Of a stretch of 64,000 nt of DNA, positions 38,004-49,446 are shown piece after piece. The stretch spans positions 289,093 to 353,092 of the forward strand of contig NZ_JAIUJY010000006.1 of NCBI RefSeq assembly GCF_020166105.1, written 5' to 3'. The DNA comes from Blastococcus sp. LR1 (lineage in GTDB: Bacteria; Actinomycetota; Actinomycetes; Mycobacteriales; Geodermatophilaceae). Both the position numbers and the translations under genes were made by a program. The notes beneath the pieces were generated by a model. That model was given only the letters and a program-made list of their open reading frames with translations. It did no database searches and was not told the DNA's origin. The number at the start of each line of letters is the position of its first letter. Positions within the stretch are counted from its first letter, which is position 1.

Positions 38004-38567
38004 ATGCCTCCGATGAGCCGCGGGGCGAACGTGCCCCTCACGCGCGAGATCCCTGGACTGAGGCAGATCGTCGTCGGCGTCTCGTGGAACGGGAACGCCG
38101 AGCCGGTGCTGCAGGACAACCTGGTGATGGCCGCCGTCCTCTGCGACCAGACGAACAAGGCACTCTCCGCCGAGCACTTCGTCTTCTTCAACCAGCTGAC
38201 GTCGCCCGACCTGTCCGTGAGCCGGCTGGAGAAGGCGCTGGCCGACGAGCAGGAGCAGGTGGAGATCGACCTGCCGGATGTGCCGCCCGAGGTGAACCGG
38301 GTGGCGTTCGTGCTCTTCGTGAACGAGGGGACGGCGGCGCGGCGGACCCTGGGCCAGCTCCGGCAGCTCACCGTGGGCGTCCGTGACGGATCCGACAACC
38401 GCGAGCTGGTCCGCTCGGAGAACCTGGCGCCGGCGCTGTCCACGGAGACGGCCCTGGTCCTCGGCGAGGTGTACCGCCACCGCAGCGACTGGAAGTTCAA
38501 GGTCGTCGGGGAGGGCTACGCCAGCGGGATCACCGGGGTCGCCTCGGACTACGGCCTGCCGCTGTGA
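38004..38567 (+). CDS. Degenerate TerD-domain protein
   Basis: A 187-residue TerD-fold protein (SRGANVPLTREIPGLRQIVVGVSWNG, EHFVFFNQLTSPD, LVLGEVYRHRSDWKFKVVGEGYASGITGVASDYG). The two calcium-binding elements are lost: the DLDASA position reads LQDNLVMAAVL and the GDNxTGxGxGDDE loop reads SRLEKALADEQEQ. It probably keeps the fold but not Ca2+ binding, so it may be a structural or regulatory partner. The start is ATG 38004 or 38013. Its stop overlaps the next gene in GTGA. Confidence 0.85.
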   Translation: MPPMSRGANVPLTREIPGLRQIVVGVSWNGNAEPVLQDNLVMAAVLCDQTNKALSAEHFVFFNQLTSPDLSVSRLEKALADEQEQVEIDLPDVPPEVNRVAFVLFVNEGTAARRTLGQLRQLTVGVRDGSDNRELVRSENLAPALSTETALVLGEVYRHRSDWKFKVVGEGYASGITGVASDYGLPL

Positions 38568-39640
38568 CCGGTCGCGATCCGGCCACCGCACCTCGACGCA
38601 CCGACCTCGGCTGGCTCCGCCACCGGAGCCTGCGCCCGGCTCCCGGCGCGGCTGCGCCAGCGGTTCCGCGCCGTGCTCCGTCCCCGACGCCCGCTCCGAC
38701 GCCGACGCCTGCTCCGCCTCCGCCACCTTCGCCGGCCCGGCCGGTGAGCAACGATCTCGACCTGTCCGCGTCGGCCACCCCCGCTCCCCGGCGGGGAAGC
38801 GGGGACCTCGACCTGTCCGCCCCGGCAGCTCCGGCGGCTCCGGCGCCCTCGTCGGGGCTCGACCTGTCCGCCCCCGCGCCGTCCGCCGATCTCGACCTGT
38901 CCACGTCGACGCCTGCGCAGCCCGCCCCGTCGGCCGGCGCCGGCTTCCTCGACCTCTTCCCGGACCCGCCCGCCGCAGCGCCGCCCACGCCCGCGCCGGG
39001 GGCCGCGACCCCGGCCGCCGCGCGCCGTCCCGGCCGGTCGACGCGGGAGAAGCCGACGTCCTGGCGCCCGGTGCCGCGGGTGGCTGCCCGCGGGCGGGTC
39101 ATCCTCACCCCCCGGGACCCGACGGTGACCCTGAACCGGCTGCAGAGCGGGATCGGAGCCCTCACCGTCGAGGCGATCTGCTCACCGGCGGTGGGCGACG
39201 TCAGCCTCGGGGCGCTGTTCGAGCTCGCGGACGGCTCGTCGTCGGTGGTCGAGCGGCAGCGCGGGCTGGTCACGGGCCCGCCGGGCTCGGTCTCGCCGGT
39301 CCTGACCGCCGACCGCGAGGAGTTCGAGCAGCTGATCGTGGACCTGCGGCAGACGCAGCGCCTGCGCCGGCTGCTGGTCTACGCCGTCTCGGAGTCCGGC
39401 CGGGAGCTGAACTGGGGCGGCACGCTGCTCACCCGCACCTTCGGAGGGGCGCGGGTCGAGCTGCCCCTGGACCTGGGGGTGCACCGCGGCCCGGTGGCGC
39501 TTCTCTCGCTGTACGCCGTCGACGGCGAGTTCGTCCTGCGGGCGGAGACCGAGCGGATCACCGGCGCCGTCCGGGACGTCGCGCGGGCCTACGGCTACGA
39601 CCGGATCACCTGGGCCGACGACCGGACGCCCGTCGTCTGA
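38564..39640 (+). CDS. TerA-like protein with long repeated-motif linker
   Basis: A 358-residue protein. The first ~155 residues are Pro/Ala-rich and carry repeated short motifs NDLDLSA, GDLDLSA, GLDLSA, ADLDLST and FLDLFPD. The C-terminal ~190 residues (RVILTPRDPTVTLNRL, GALFELADGSSSVVER, LIVDLRQTQRLRRLLVYAVSES, GGARVELPLDLGVHRGPVALLSLYAVDGEF) form a TerA-type TerD-superfamily domain in which the acidic calcium residues are largely missing. It overlaps the preceding TerD-like gene by GTGA and ends the rightward ter arm. Confidence 0.8.
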   Translation: MTGRDPATAPRRTDLGWLRHRSLRPAPGAAAPAVPRRAPSPTPAPTPTPAPPPPPSPARPVSNDLDLSASATPAPRRGSGDLDLSAPAAPAAPAPSSGLDLSAPAPSADLDLSTSTPAQPAPSAGAGFLDLFPDPPAAAPPTPAPGAATPAAARRPGRSTREKPTSWRPVPRVAARGRVILTPRDPTVTLNRLQSGIGALTVEAICSPAVGDVSLGALFELADGSSSVVERQRGLVTGPPGSVSPVLTADREEFEQLIVDLRQTQRLRRLLVYAVSESGRELNWGGTLLTRTFGGARVELPLDLGVHRGPVALLSLYAVDGEFVLRAETERITGAVRDVARAYGYDRITWADDRTPVV

Positions 39641-39677
39641 GCCGCGGAGCGGACGAGGGGCGCTCGGGCCGGGCGGA

Positions 39678-39683
39678 TAGCGT
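39678..39683 (+). promoter_or_regulatory. Candidate leaderless -10 of the S9 peptidase
   Basis: TAGCGT, exactly six bases before ATG 39690, with no ribosome-binding sequence in between. Confidence 0.45.
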
Positions 39684-39689
39684 CCTGGC

Positions 39690-41648
39690 ATGCGCCCGAA
39701 CGATCTCGCGCTCCTCCGCGTCCCTGGGACGCCGACCGTCTCGCCGGACGGACGCATCGCCGTCGTCGGCGTGAGCTGGCCGGATCTCGAGGCGGACGAG
39801 TACCGCAGTCAGCTCTGGGCCGTGCCCACCGACGCCTCCGGTCCGGCCCGGCCGATCACGTCGGGGCAGCGGGACACCGACCCCGCCTTCTCCCCGGACG
39901 GCCGCTGGCTGGCCTACCTCGGAGCCGAGCCCGGCGGAAAGCCGCAGGTGCTGCTCCTGCCCGCGGCCGGCGGCGCGCCCCGGCGGCTCACCTCGCACCA
40001 CCTCGGCGCAGGCGCCCCCGTGTGGTCGCCGGACTCCCGCCGGCTCGCCTACGTCGCCCGGGTTCCCGAGCACGGCCGGTACGGCACCGTCGAGGAGGTG
40101 ACGCCCGCCGCGGAGCCCCCGCGGCTGATCACCACGCTGCAGTACCGGCGCGACGGCGTCGGCTTCACCGGCGACCGCCCGAGCCAGGTCTTCGTCGTCG
40201 AGCTGCCGGCGGACTTCGCCGACGACACCGCGCCGTCGCCCGAGCCCGTGCAGGTCACCACCGGCACGGCCGACTGCGAGGACGTCACCTGGCACCCCGA
40301 CGGCGCCGGGCTGGCGTTCGTCTCCTCGCGGCATCCGCGGGCCGAGCGCGACCTGGTGACCGACGTCTACGCCGTCGCCGTCGACGGCACCGGCCTGCGC
40401 CGGCTGACCGAGGCCCGGGGCGGTTGCTCCCGTCCGGCGTACACGGCCGATGGTGCGTCCGTCGTGCTCACCGCCATGCCCGACCTCGGACCCGAGGGAC
40501 TGGACTTCGTGGCCCGGCAGGCGGTGCCCTGCGTCGTGCCGGCCGACGGCGGTCCTCTGCGGCCGCTGCTGGACCCGGAGGAGTACCAGCGCGGTGACGC
40601 GACGCCGACGACCGTGCTCGCCGGGGACGCCGTGCTCGTCGGCGTGGAGCGGCGCGGAGCGGTGGAGCTGCTCCGGGTTCCGTTGGCGGGCGGCGGGCCC
40701 GGGACGGTCGTCGACGGAGCGTTCGCCGTCCGCGGGGTCGCGGCCGCGGGCGATGTCGTCGTCGCGACCGTGGCGCACGACCGGTCGGCGGGGGAGCTGC
40801 TGGCGATCACGCCGGGCGGACGGCGACTCCTGACCGGCTTCGGCCGCGAGCTCGGCGCCACCGGGCGGCTGCACCGCCCGAGCGAGCGGACGGCTTCGGC
40901 GTCCGACGGGTATCCGGTCCACGGCTGGGTCACCACGCCGCCGGGACCGGGTCCCCACCCGGTGCTGCTCACGGTGCACGGCGGCCCGTTCGCCCAGTAC
41001 GAGCGCAGCCTGTTCGACGAGACCCAGGTCTACGTCTCCGCGGGATACGCCGTGGTGCAGTGCAACCCGCGCGGGTCCTCCGGCTACGGCGCCGCACACG
41101 GCCGGGCCATCCGGGAGGGCTGGGGCGGTCTCGACGCCGACGACGTGCTCGCCTTCCTCGACGGGGCGCTCGAGGACCAGGCCCTGGACGCTGACCGCGT
41201 CGGGATCATGGGCGGCTCGTACGGGGGCTACCTCACCGCGCTGCTGCTGAGCCGGACCGACCGGTTCGTGGCCGCCGTGGTGGAGCGGGCGTTCACGGAT
41301 CCGGTGAGCTTCGTCGGCTCGTCCGACATCGGGTGGTACTTCGCGGACCAGTACCTGGGCACGGATCCGACGCGGATCGCGGCGCAGAGCGCGATGGCGC
41401 AGGCATCGGCCGTCACGACGCCCACGCTGGTCATCCACTCGGAGGAGGACTGGCGGACGCCGCTGGAGCAGGGGCAGCGGTTCTTCGTGGAGCTGCAGCG
41501 CCGCGGTGTGCCCTCCGAGCTGCTGGTGTTCCCCGGCGAGGGGCACGAGCTGTCCCGGTCGGGACGGCCGCGGCACCGGCTGGCCCGCTTCGAGCACATC
41601 CTGCGCTGGTGGGCGCGTTGGCTGCCGGCGACACAGTCCGGAGAGTGA
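39690..41648 (+). CDS. S9-family prolyl oligopeptidase-like serine peptidase
   Basis: A 652-residue cytoplasmic enzyme without a signal peptide. The N-terminal ~390 residues form WD40/TolB-like beta-propeller blades (DPAFSPDGRWLAYLG, APVWSPDSRRLAYVAR, VTWHPDGAGLAFVSS). The C-terminal alpha/beta-hydrolase has LLTVHGGPFAQY, the nucleophile elbow GIMGGSYGGYLTALL, the acid in SEEDWRTPLEQGQRF and the histidine in GEGHELSRSGRP. It cleaves small peptides or acylated N-termini (dipeptidyl/acylaminoacyl peptidase type). Leaderless start at ATG 39690. Confidence 0.93.
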   Translation: MRPNDLALLRVPGTPTVSPDGRIAVVGVSWPDLEADEYRSQLWAVPTDASGPARPITSGQRDTDPAFSPDGRWLAYLGAEPGGKPQVLLLPAAGGAPRRLTSHHLGAGAPVWSPDSRRLAYVARVPEHGRYGTVEEVTPAAEPPRLITTLQYRRDGVGFTGDRPSQVFVVELPADFADDTAPSPEPVQVTTGTADCEDVTWHPDGAGLAFVSSRHPRAERDLVTDVYAVAVDGTGLRRLTEARGGCSRPAYTADGASVVLTAMPDLGPEGLDFVARQAVPCVVPADGGPLRPLLDPEEYQRGDATPTTVLAGDAVLVGVERRGAVELLRVPLAGGGPGTVVDGAFAVRGVAAAGDVVVATVAHDRSAGELLAITPGGRRLLTGFGRELGATGRLHRPSERTASASDGYPVHGWVTTPPGPGPHPVLLTVHGGPFAQYERSLFDETQVYVSAGYAVVQCNPRGSSGYGAAHGRAIREGWGGLDADDVLAFLDGALEDQALDADRVGIMGGSYGGYLTALLLSRTDRFVAAVVERAFTDPVSFVGSSDIGWYFADQYLGTDPTRIAAQSAMAQASAVTTPTLVIHSEEDWRTPLEQGQRFFVELQRRGVPSELLVFPGEGHELSRSGRPRHRLARFEHILRWWARWLPATQSGE

Positions 41649-41886
41649 CCGAACGTGACCCTCGGCTACTGAGCGTCCGACCGACCCGGATGGCGTGTCG
41701 CCCGCGACCGAGGCCCGAAAGTCCAGCTCAGCGCCGCGGTTCGGGGCTGACGAGAAGCGGTCGCAGCGCTGGGTGACGATTTCGTTCCGGTGTGCGACCG
41801 GTCGCTGCGCGGGTGAGGGTCGATCACCGACCCAGGTCGGCCCGGCGCGGTCCCCCCGCGCCGGAATCCGAGCGAAGGGACCCAGC

Positions 41887-43530
41887 GTGAGCGAACGACG
41901 GACCACGTCCGCACGGCGGACGACATCCCGAGCCGTTGCGGTCGTGAGCAGTGGAGCGCTGCTGGCGATGGCACTGCCCGCGACGATGGCCACCGCGGCA
42001 CCGGGCAACGCCTGCGACAACCGGAGCAACAACTCCTACGACAAGCTGCTGCAGTGCGTCACGACCGAGGGCGTGCTCGAGCACATGCAGGCGTTCCAGC
42101 GGATCGCCGAGGAGAGCACCGATCCGGTCTACCCGGGCTCGCGGGCCTCCGGCACCACCGGTTACCAGGCCAGCGTCGACTACGTCGCCGGGCTGCTCGA
42201 GGACGCCGGCTACACGGTCACCCTGGACGAGGTCCCGATCACCTTCGACTACCCCTCGACGCTGACGCAGCTCTCCCCGACGCGGGCCGAGCACCCCAAC
42301 GCGATCGCGGCCGGCTCCGGCTACACCACCGTCGAGGGCCGGGTCATCCCGGTGGATCTGAACCTGGAGGGGGACCGGGCCAACACCAGCGGCTGCCAGG
42401 CGGACGACTTCGCCGGCCTCGACTTCACCGGCGACCAGGACATCGCGCTCGTCCAGCGCGGGACCTGCAGCTTCGAGGAGAAGGCCACCTTCGCCGAGGC
42501 TGCCGGCGCCGAGGCCGTCGTCATCATGAACCAGGGCAACACCCCCGCGGACGACCGGCAGGGCGTCATCAACCCGACGCTCGGGACCTATCAGGCGGAG
42601 GGCCCGGTCGTCGGCACGAGCTTCGCCGCCGGCGAGGCCCTGGCCGCGCCCGGCGCCACCGCGCGCATCGTGCTCGTCGAGCCGGATGAGCGCATCGACT
42701 ACAACGTGATCGCCGAACTGCCGGGGAAGAACGCCGACAACGTCGTCATGGCCGGCGCCCACCTCGACAGCGTGGCCGCCGGGCCGGGCATCAACGACGA
42801 CGGCTCCGGCTCCGCGGCCCTGCTGGAGACGGCGCTGCTGATGGCGAAGTCCAACACCCCGAACACGCTGCGGTTCGGATGGTGGGCCGCCGAGGAGTCC
42901 GGCCTGATCGGCTCGACCGACTACGTCACCGGGCTCTCGCCCGAGGAGCGCGAGCGCATCGCGCTGTACATGAACTACGACATGGTCGCCTCACCGAACT
43001 ACTACCTCGGTGTCTACGACGCGAACGAGTCGACCTTCCCCGCCCCGGTGGTCGTCCCGCCGGGCTCCGAGGCCATCGAGGCCGTCTACGAGGGCTACTA
43101 CACCGAGGTCGGCCAGCCCTACGACGACAGCGAGTTCTCCGGCCGCAGCGACTACCAGGCGTTCATCGACAACGGCATCCCGTCCGGTGGTCTCTTCACC
43201 GGCGCCGAGGTGCGGAAGACGCCGCAGCAGCAGGCGATCTGGGGCGGCACGGCGGGGGAGCAGTTCGACCCCTGCTACCACCTGGCGTGCGACGACATCA
43301 CCAACTACGACGCCGAGGCGCTCGAGGTGAACAGCGACCTGATCGCCTACGCGATGCTGCACTTCGGCTACTCGACCCAGGCCGTGAACGGCGTTCCGGG
43401 CCAGAAGGTCCCGGGCCGGGCGTCCACCCTTCCGGCCCCGGCCGGGCCGGAGTACACCTTCGCCGGCGGCGGCGGCGGTCTCGCGCACGACCACCTGCAC
43501 GATCACGACGTCGAGCGCGACAGCGCCTGA
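41887..43530 (+). CDS. Secreted M28-family zinc aminopeptidase with PA domain
   Basis: A 547-residue exported enzyme. The signal peptide of about 40 residues ends near ATAAPGNACD. A PA domain insert (LVQRGTCSFEEKATFAEAAGAEAVVIMNQG) is followed by the M28 catalytic domain with zinc ligands in MAGAHLDSVAAGPGINDDGSG, WWAAEESGLIGS, NYDMVASPN, and the His in DPCYHLACDD. Substrate specificity is probably leucine/hydrophobic aminopeptidase, as in the Streptomyces griseus enzyme. The His-rich tail LAHDHLHDHDVE could bind metal. GTG 41887 follows AAGGGA. Confidence 0.93.
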   Translation: MSERRTTSARRTTSRAVAVVSSGALLAMALPATMATAAPGNACDNRSNNSYDKLLQCVTTEGVLEHMQAFQRIAEESTDPVYPGSRASGTTGYQASVDYVAGLLEDAGYTVTLDEVPITFDYPSTLTQLSPTRAEHPNAIAAGSGYTTVEGRVIPVDLNLEGDRANTSGCQADDFAGLDFTGDQDIALVQRGTCSFEEKATFAEAAGAEAVVIMNQGNTPADDRQGVINPTLGTYQAEGPVVGTSFAAGEALAAPGATARIVLVEPDERIDYNVIAELPGKNADNVVMAGAHLDSVAAGPGINDDGSGSAALLETALLMAKSNTPNTLRFGWWAAEESGLIGSTDYVTGLSPEERERIALYMNYDMVASPNYYLGVYDANESTFPAPVVVPPGSEAIEAVYEGYYTEVGQPYDDSEFSGRSDYQAFIDNGIPSGGLFTGAEVRKTPQQQAIWGGTAGEQFDPCYHLACDDITNYDAEALEVNSDLIAYAMLHFGYSTQAVNGVPGQKVPGRASTLPAPAGPEYTFAGGGGGLAHDHLHDHDVERDSA

Positions 43531-43548
43531 CGATCGGGCGAGCAACGG

Positions 43549-43580
43549 CGGCGGGGTCGGTCTGCGGACCGGCCCCGCCG
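43549..43580. terminator. Bidirectional terminator after the aminopeptidase
   Basis: A 14-bp stem, 43549-43562 with 43567-43580, one G-U pair, loop TGCG, between convergent genes. Confidence 0.85.
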
Positions 43581-43593
43581 TCGCGTGCCCGGG

Positions 43594-44262
43594 CTACCAG
43601 CCGCGCTCGCGCCACTCCGGCAGCGACGGGCGCTCGGCGCCGATGGTGGTGTCCCTGCCGTGCCCCGGGTAGACCCACGCGTCGTCGGGCAGGGTGCCGA
43701 ACAGCCGCTGCTCCACGTCGTCGATCAGGCTGGCGAACCGCGCCGCGTCCTTCTGGGTGTTGCCGACGCCGCCCGGGAAGAGGCTGTCGCCGGTGAAGAC
43801 GTGCACTCCGGCGTCGCCGGGGCCCCGCCAGACGAGCGCGATGCTGCCCGGGGTGTGCCCGCGGAGGTGCACGACCTCGAGGACCTGGTCGCCCACGGGC
43901 ACGGTGTCGCCGTGCTCGACGGGGCGCTGCACGGGGACCGGGAGGTCGGCGGCGTCCGCGGGGTGCGCCACCGGAACCGCCCCGGTCGCCTCGACGACCT
44001 CGGGCAGTGCGCGGTGGTGGTCCCAGTGCCCGTGCGTGGTGACGACGGTGCGCACGTCGACGTCGCCGATGAGCGCGCGCAGGGTGTCGGGCTCGGCGGC
44101 GGCGTCGATCAGCAGCGCCTCGCCGGTGGCGGTGCAGCGGAGCAGGTAGGCGTTGTTCGCCATCTCGCTGACCGCGACCTTGGTGATGGTCAGGCCGGGC
44201 AGTTCGCGGACGTCGGCGGGGCCGCCCACCTCGACGTCCCCGGTGTAGGTGGAGGTGCTCAT
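43594..44262 (-). CDS. Metallo-beta-lactamase-fold hydrolase (glyoxalase II-like)
   Basis: A 222-residue cytoplasmic MBL-fold enzyme. Metal ligands are complete: THGHWDHH (HxHxDH), His in LRGHTPGSIAL, Asp in FTGDSLFPGG and His in YPGHGRDT. The compact length and the GHTPGS signature place it with glyoxalase II-type hydrolases and persulfide-dioxygenase-like proteins; the exact substrate is undetermined. Monocistronic and divergent from the amidase gene with only 47 bases between. Confidence 0.88.
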   Translation of the reverse strand: MSTSTYTGDVEVGGPADVRELPGLTITKVAVSEMANNAYLLRCTATGEALLIDAAAEPDTLRALIGDVDVRTVVTTHGHWDHHRALPEVVEATGAVPVAHPADAADLPVPVQRPVEHGDTVPVGDQVLEVVHLRGHTPGSIALVWRGPGDAGVHVFTGDSLFPGGVGNTQKDAARFASLIDDVEQRLFGTLPDDAWVYPGHGRDTTIGAERPSLPEWRERGW

Positions 44263-44297
44263 CCGGACTCCGTTCGGAAAGTGTCGGCGGACGCCGT

Positions 44298-44303
44298 TAC
44301 GGT
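44298..44303 (+). promoter_or_regulatory. Candidate leaderless -10 of the amidase gene
   Basis: TACGGT, six bases before ATG 44310; TTCGGA at 44273-44278 is a possible -35. Confidence 0.45.
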
Positions 44304-44309
44304 CCAGTC

Positions 44310-45761
44310 ATGGACGCTAGCGGAGGTGTCGGCACTGCTCGGGACACTGCTCAGGGCATTGCTCAGGACACTGCCGGGACACGGGCAGGGATCGTCGGGC
44401 TGTCGGCCACGGAGATCGCCGCGCGGGTGCACGCCGGGGAGCTGACCGCGGTCGAGGTCGTCCGCGCGCACCTGGACCACATCGACGCGGTCGACGCGCG
44501 CATCGGCGCCTTCCGGGTGGTCCGCCGGGAGGCGGCCCTGGCCGAGGCAGCGGCGGTCGACGCCAGCCCGGCCCGCTTCGCGCTGCCGCTGGCCGGGGTG
44601 CCGGTGGCGATCAAGGACAATGTCGCGGTGTCGGGGGAGACCTGCACCGACGGGTCACCCGCACGTACCGCCGGCCCCGAGGACCGGGACCACCCGGTGG
44701 TCCGGCGGCTGCGCAAGGCCGGTGCCGTCGTCGTCGGCATCACCCGGGCACCCGAGCTCTGCCTCTACGCCGCCACGGACGGGCCGGGGACCGTGACCCG
44801 CAACCCCTGGGACACCGCGCTCTCACCCGCCGGCAGCTCCGGCGGCAGCGCCGCGGCCGTCGCCTCCGGCTCGGTGCCGATCGCGCACGGGAACGACGGC
44901 ATGGGCTCGCTCCGGCTGCCGGCCGCCGCCTGCGGCCTGGTGACCCTCAAGCCCGGCCGCGGCGTCGTCCCCGGCGGCATCGGCGCCGACGACTGGTCCG
45001 GCATGGCGGTGAACGGCGCCCTGGCCACCACCGTGGCCGACCTCGCCGTCACCCACGCGGTCATGGCGGGGGAGGAGCCGGGCGGATCGGGCGACCCGGG
45101 CCGGCCGCTGCGGATCGCGGTGAGCAGCCGCTCACCGGTCCCCGGAGTGCGCGCCGACGCCGCGACCCGCGCCACCCTCGACGCCGTCGTCGCCCAGCTG
45201 CGGGCCGCCGGGCACGTCGTCGTCCGCCGGAACCCGCCGATCACGCCCGCGGCGGCGGCCGGCGCTCTCGTCCGCTGGATGGCCGGCGCGGAGGACGACG
45301 CCGAGTTCCTGGGCATCGACCGCGCCGCCCTCCAGCCGCGCAGCCGCACGCACGCCCGGCTCGGCCGCGTGGTCCGCCGCCTCGGTCTGGTCCGCCCGAG
45401 CACGCAGGAGCGCTTCCGCGAGCAGATGATCGGCTTCTTCGACGACGTCGACCTGCTCCTCACCCCGGTGACCACCGGCCCGCCGCTGCCCGCCCGGCCC
45501 TGGCACGAGCGCGGCTTCCTGGCCAACATCACGGCCAACGCCCGCTGGGCGCCGTGGACCGCCGCCTGGAACCTCGCAGGGCTCCCGGCGACGGTCCTCC
45601 CGGCCGGCACGCGGCCGGCCGGGCCGCCCGTGCCCGTCCAGTTCGTCGGGCCGCCGGGTGCCGAAGGCCGACTACTGTGGATGGCCGGAGAGCTGGAGCG
45701 GCGGCTGCCCTGGCGGCGGTACGCCCCGACCTTCGACCCCACCACCGCTGCGACCGGCTGA
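44310..45761 (+). CDS. Amidase-signature family hydrolase
   Basis: A 483-residue amidase. The Ser-cisSer-Lys triad is visible: Lys in [13 protein letters not shown] and the serines in [16 protein letters not shown]. There is one deviation: the segment after the signature reads [19 protein letters not shown], where many homologues have GTDxGGSIRxPA. GVVPGG and [12 protein letters not shown] are family-typical. Substrate unknown. The first ~25 residues are variable and encoded by short internal repeats. It runs towards uvrA in the same direction. Confidence 0.9.
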   Translation: MDASGGVGTARDTAQGIAQDTAGTRAGIVGLSATEIAARVHAGELTAVEVVRAHLDHIDAVDARIGAFRVVRREAALAEAAAVDASPARFALPLAGVPVAIKDNVAVSGETCTDGSPARTAGPEDRDHPVVRRLRKAGAVVVGITRAPELCLYAATDGPGTVTRNPWDTALSPAGSSGGSAAAVASGSVPIAHGNDGMGSLRLPAAACGLVTLKPGRGVVPGGIGADDWSGMAVNGALATTVADLAVTHAVMAGEEPGGSGDPGRPLRIAVSSRSPVPGVRADAATRATLDAVVAQLRAAGHVVVRRNPPITPAAAAGALVRWMAGAEDDAEFLGIDRAALQPRSRTHARLGRVVRRLGLVRPSTQERFREQMIGFFDDVDLLLTPVTTGPPLPARPWHERGFLANITANARWAPWTAAWNLAGLPATVLPAGTRPAGPPVPVQFVGPPGAEGRLLWMAGELERRLPWRRYAPTFDPTTAATG

Positions 45762-45912
45762 CCGCCGTCCGGGCGGTGACCCGGGCGCAGCTCACACCTC
45801 CGGGCGGACGACCGCGGCCTGCCCCGTCGTTGCTCCTGGAGGACCGCGACCGGGCCCCGACGGCCGCCGCACCGCAGCACCGCGACATCAACCAGCGACC
45901 GACAGGGATCAC

Positions 45913-48810
<2,898 letters not shown>

Positions 48811-48911
48811 GCGGCGGGTCGGGGCGGGGTCGGGAACCCTCGCCCCGGCGTTCGACGCTCGACGGCGGTCCGCCGTCCACGCAGCGTCACGAGCGGTTAG
48901 CAGATTCGGGC

Positions 48912-48941
48912 TTGTGAGGGAAGTCACCTGGGGCGTACGCT
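48912..48941 (+). promoter_or_regulatory. Sigma-70-type promoter of the small membrane gene
   Basis: TTGTGA (48912-48917), an 18-base spacer and TACGCT (48936-48941), followed by about 50 bases of leader. Confidence 0.5.
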
Positions 48942-48992
48942 GCGTGTGACCAACGTCACCAGGCCGCAGCTGCGGCCTACGAGGAGGCCGCG

Positions 48993-49301
48993 ATGAGCGC
49001 ACTCACGCCCGACTGCGACCCGGACATGGCCCACTGCGGCGAGCCCTGGAAGGGCAAGGGGTCGCGAGGGTCCGGGATCCTCTCCACCGTCGTCCTGCTC
49101 GCCCTTCTGGGCGTCTCCCTCGCTGCTGTCACGAAGGACGCGGTCGTCGGCGGCTTCGATTTCGTCGCCGTTCCCGTCGGGGTGCTCGCGGCCGCGGTGC
49201 TGGCACGTCGCGCGGCCCGGCTGACCGCCCGCGGGGCATCGGTCGTCGCCGCCCGCGTGCCCACCAGCGTTCCGGTGCGGCGGTCGCAGCCGGTCGGCTG
49301 A
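48993..49301 (+). CDS. Small membrane protein, unknown
   Basis: A 102-residue protein with GAGGAGG before ATG 48993. The N-terminus MSALTPDCDPDMAHCGEPWKG has two cysteines that could bind metal. Two hydrophobic stretches follow (SGILSTVVLLALLGVSLAAV and FVAVPVGVLAAAVLARRAARL), then a basic tail. No family recognised. Its position between uvrA and uvrC suggests no specific role. Confidence 0.65.
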   Translation: MSALTPDCDPDMAHCGEPWKGKGSRGSGILSTVVLLALLGVSLAAVTKDAVVGGFDFVAVPVGVLAAAVLARRAARLTARGASVVAARVPTSVPVRRSQPVG

Positions 49302-49434
49302 TCCGCTCGTCCGCACCCACTCCGGAGCGGGGCCCTCGGGCTCCGCTCCGGCGGCATGCCCGGGCGTCGTGCGCGCGGCTGTGACGCGTGGGACGGACGG
49401 GTACGTCCGCTGACGGCGTGTCGGTGCCGCGACC

Positions 49435-49440
49435 TAGGGT
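49435..49440 (+). promoter_or_regulatory. Candidate leaderless -10 of uvrC
   Basis: TAGGGT, six bases before ATG 49447; CTGACG near 49410 is a weak -35 match. Confidence 0.45.
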
Positions 49441-49446
49441 GGGGAC

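Noticed and set aside
41649..41886. Searched for a small gene or RNA between the S9 and M28 peptidase genes
   Set aside because: The frame upstream of GTG 41887 is open but has no conserved sequence, and no hairpin or promoter motif was convincing.
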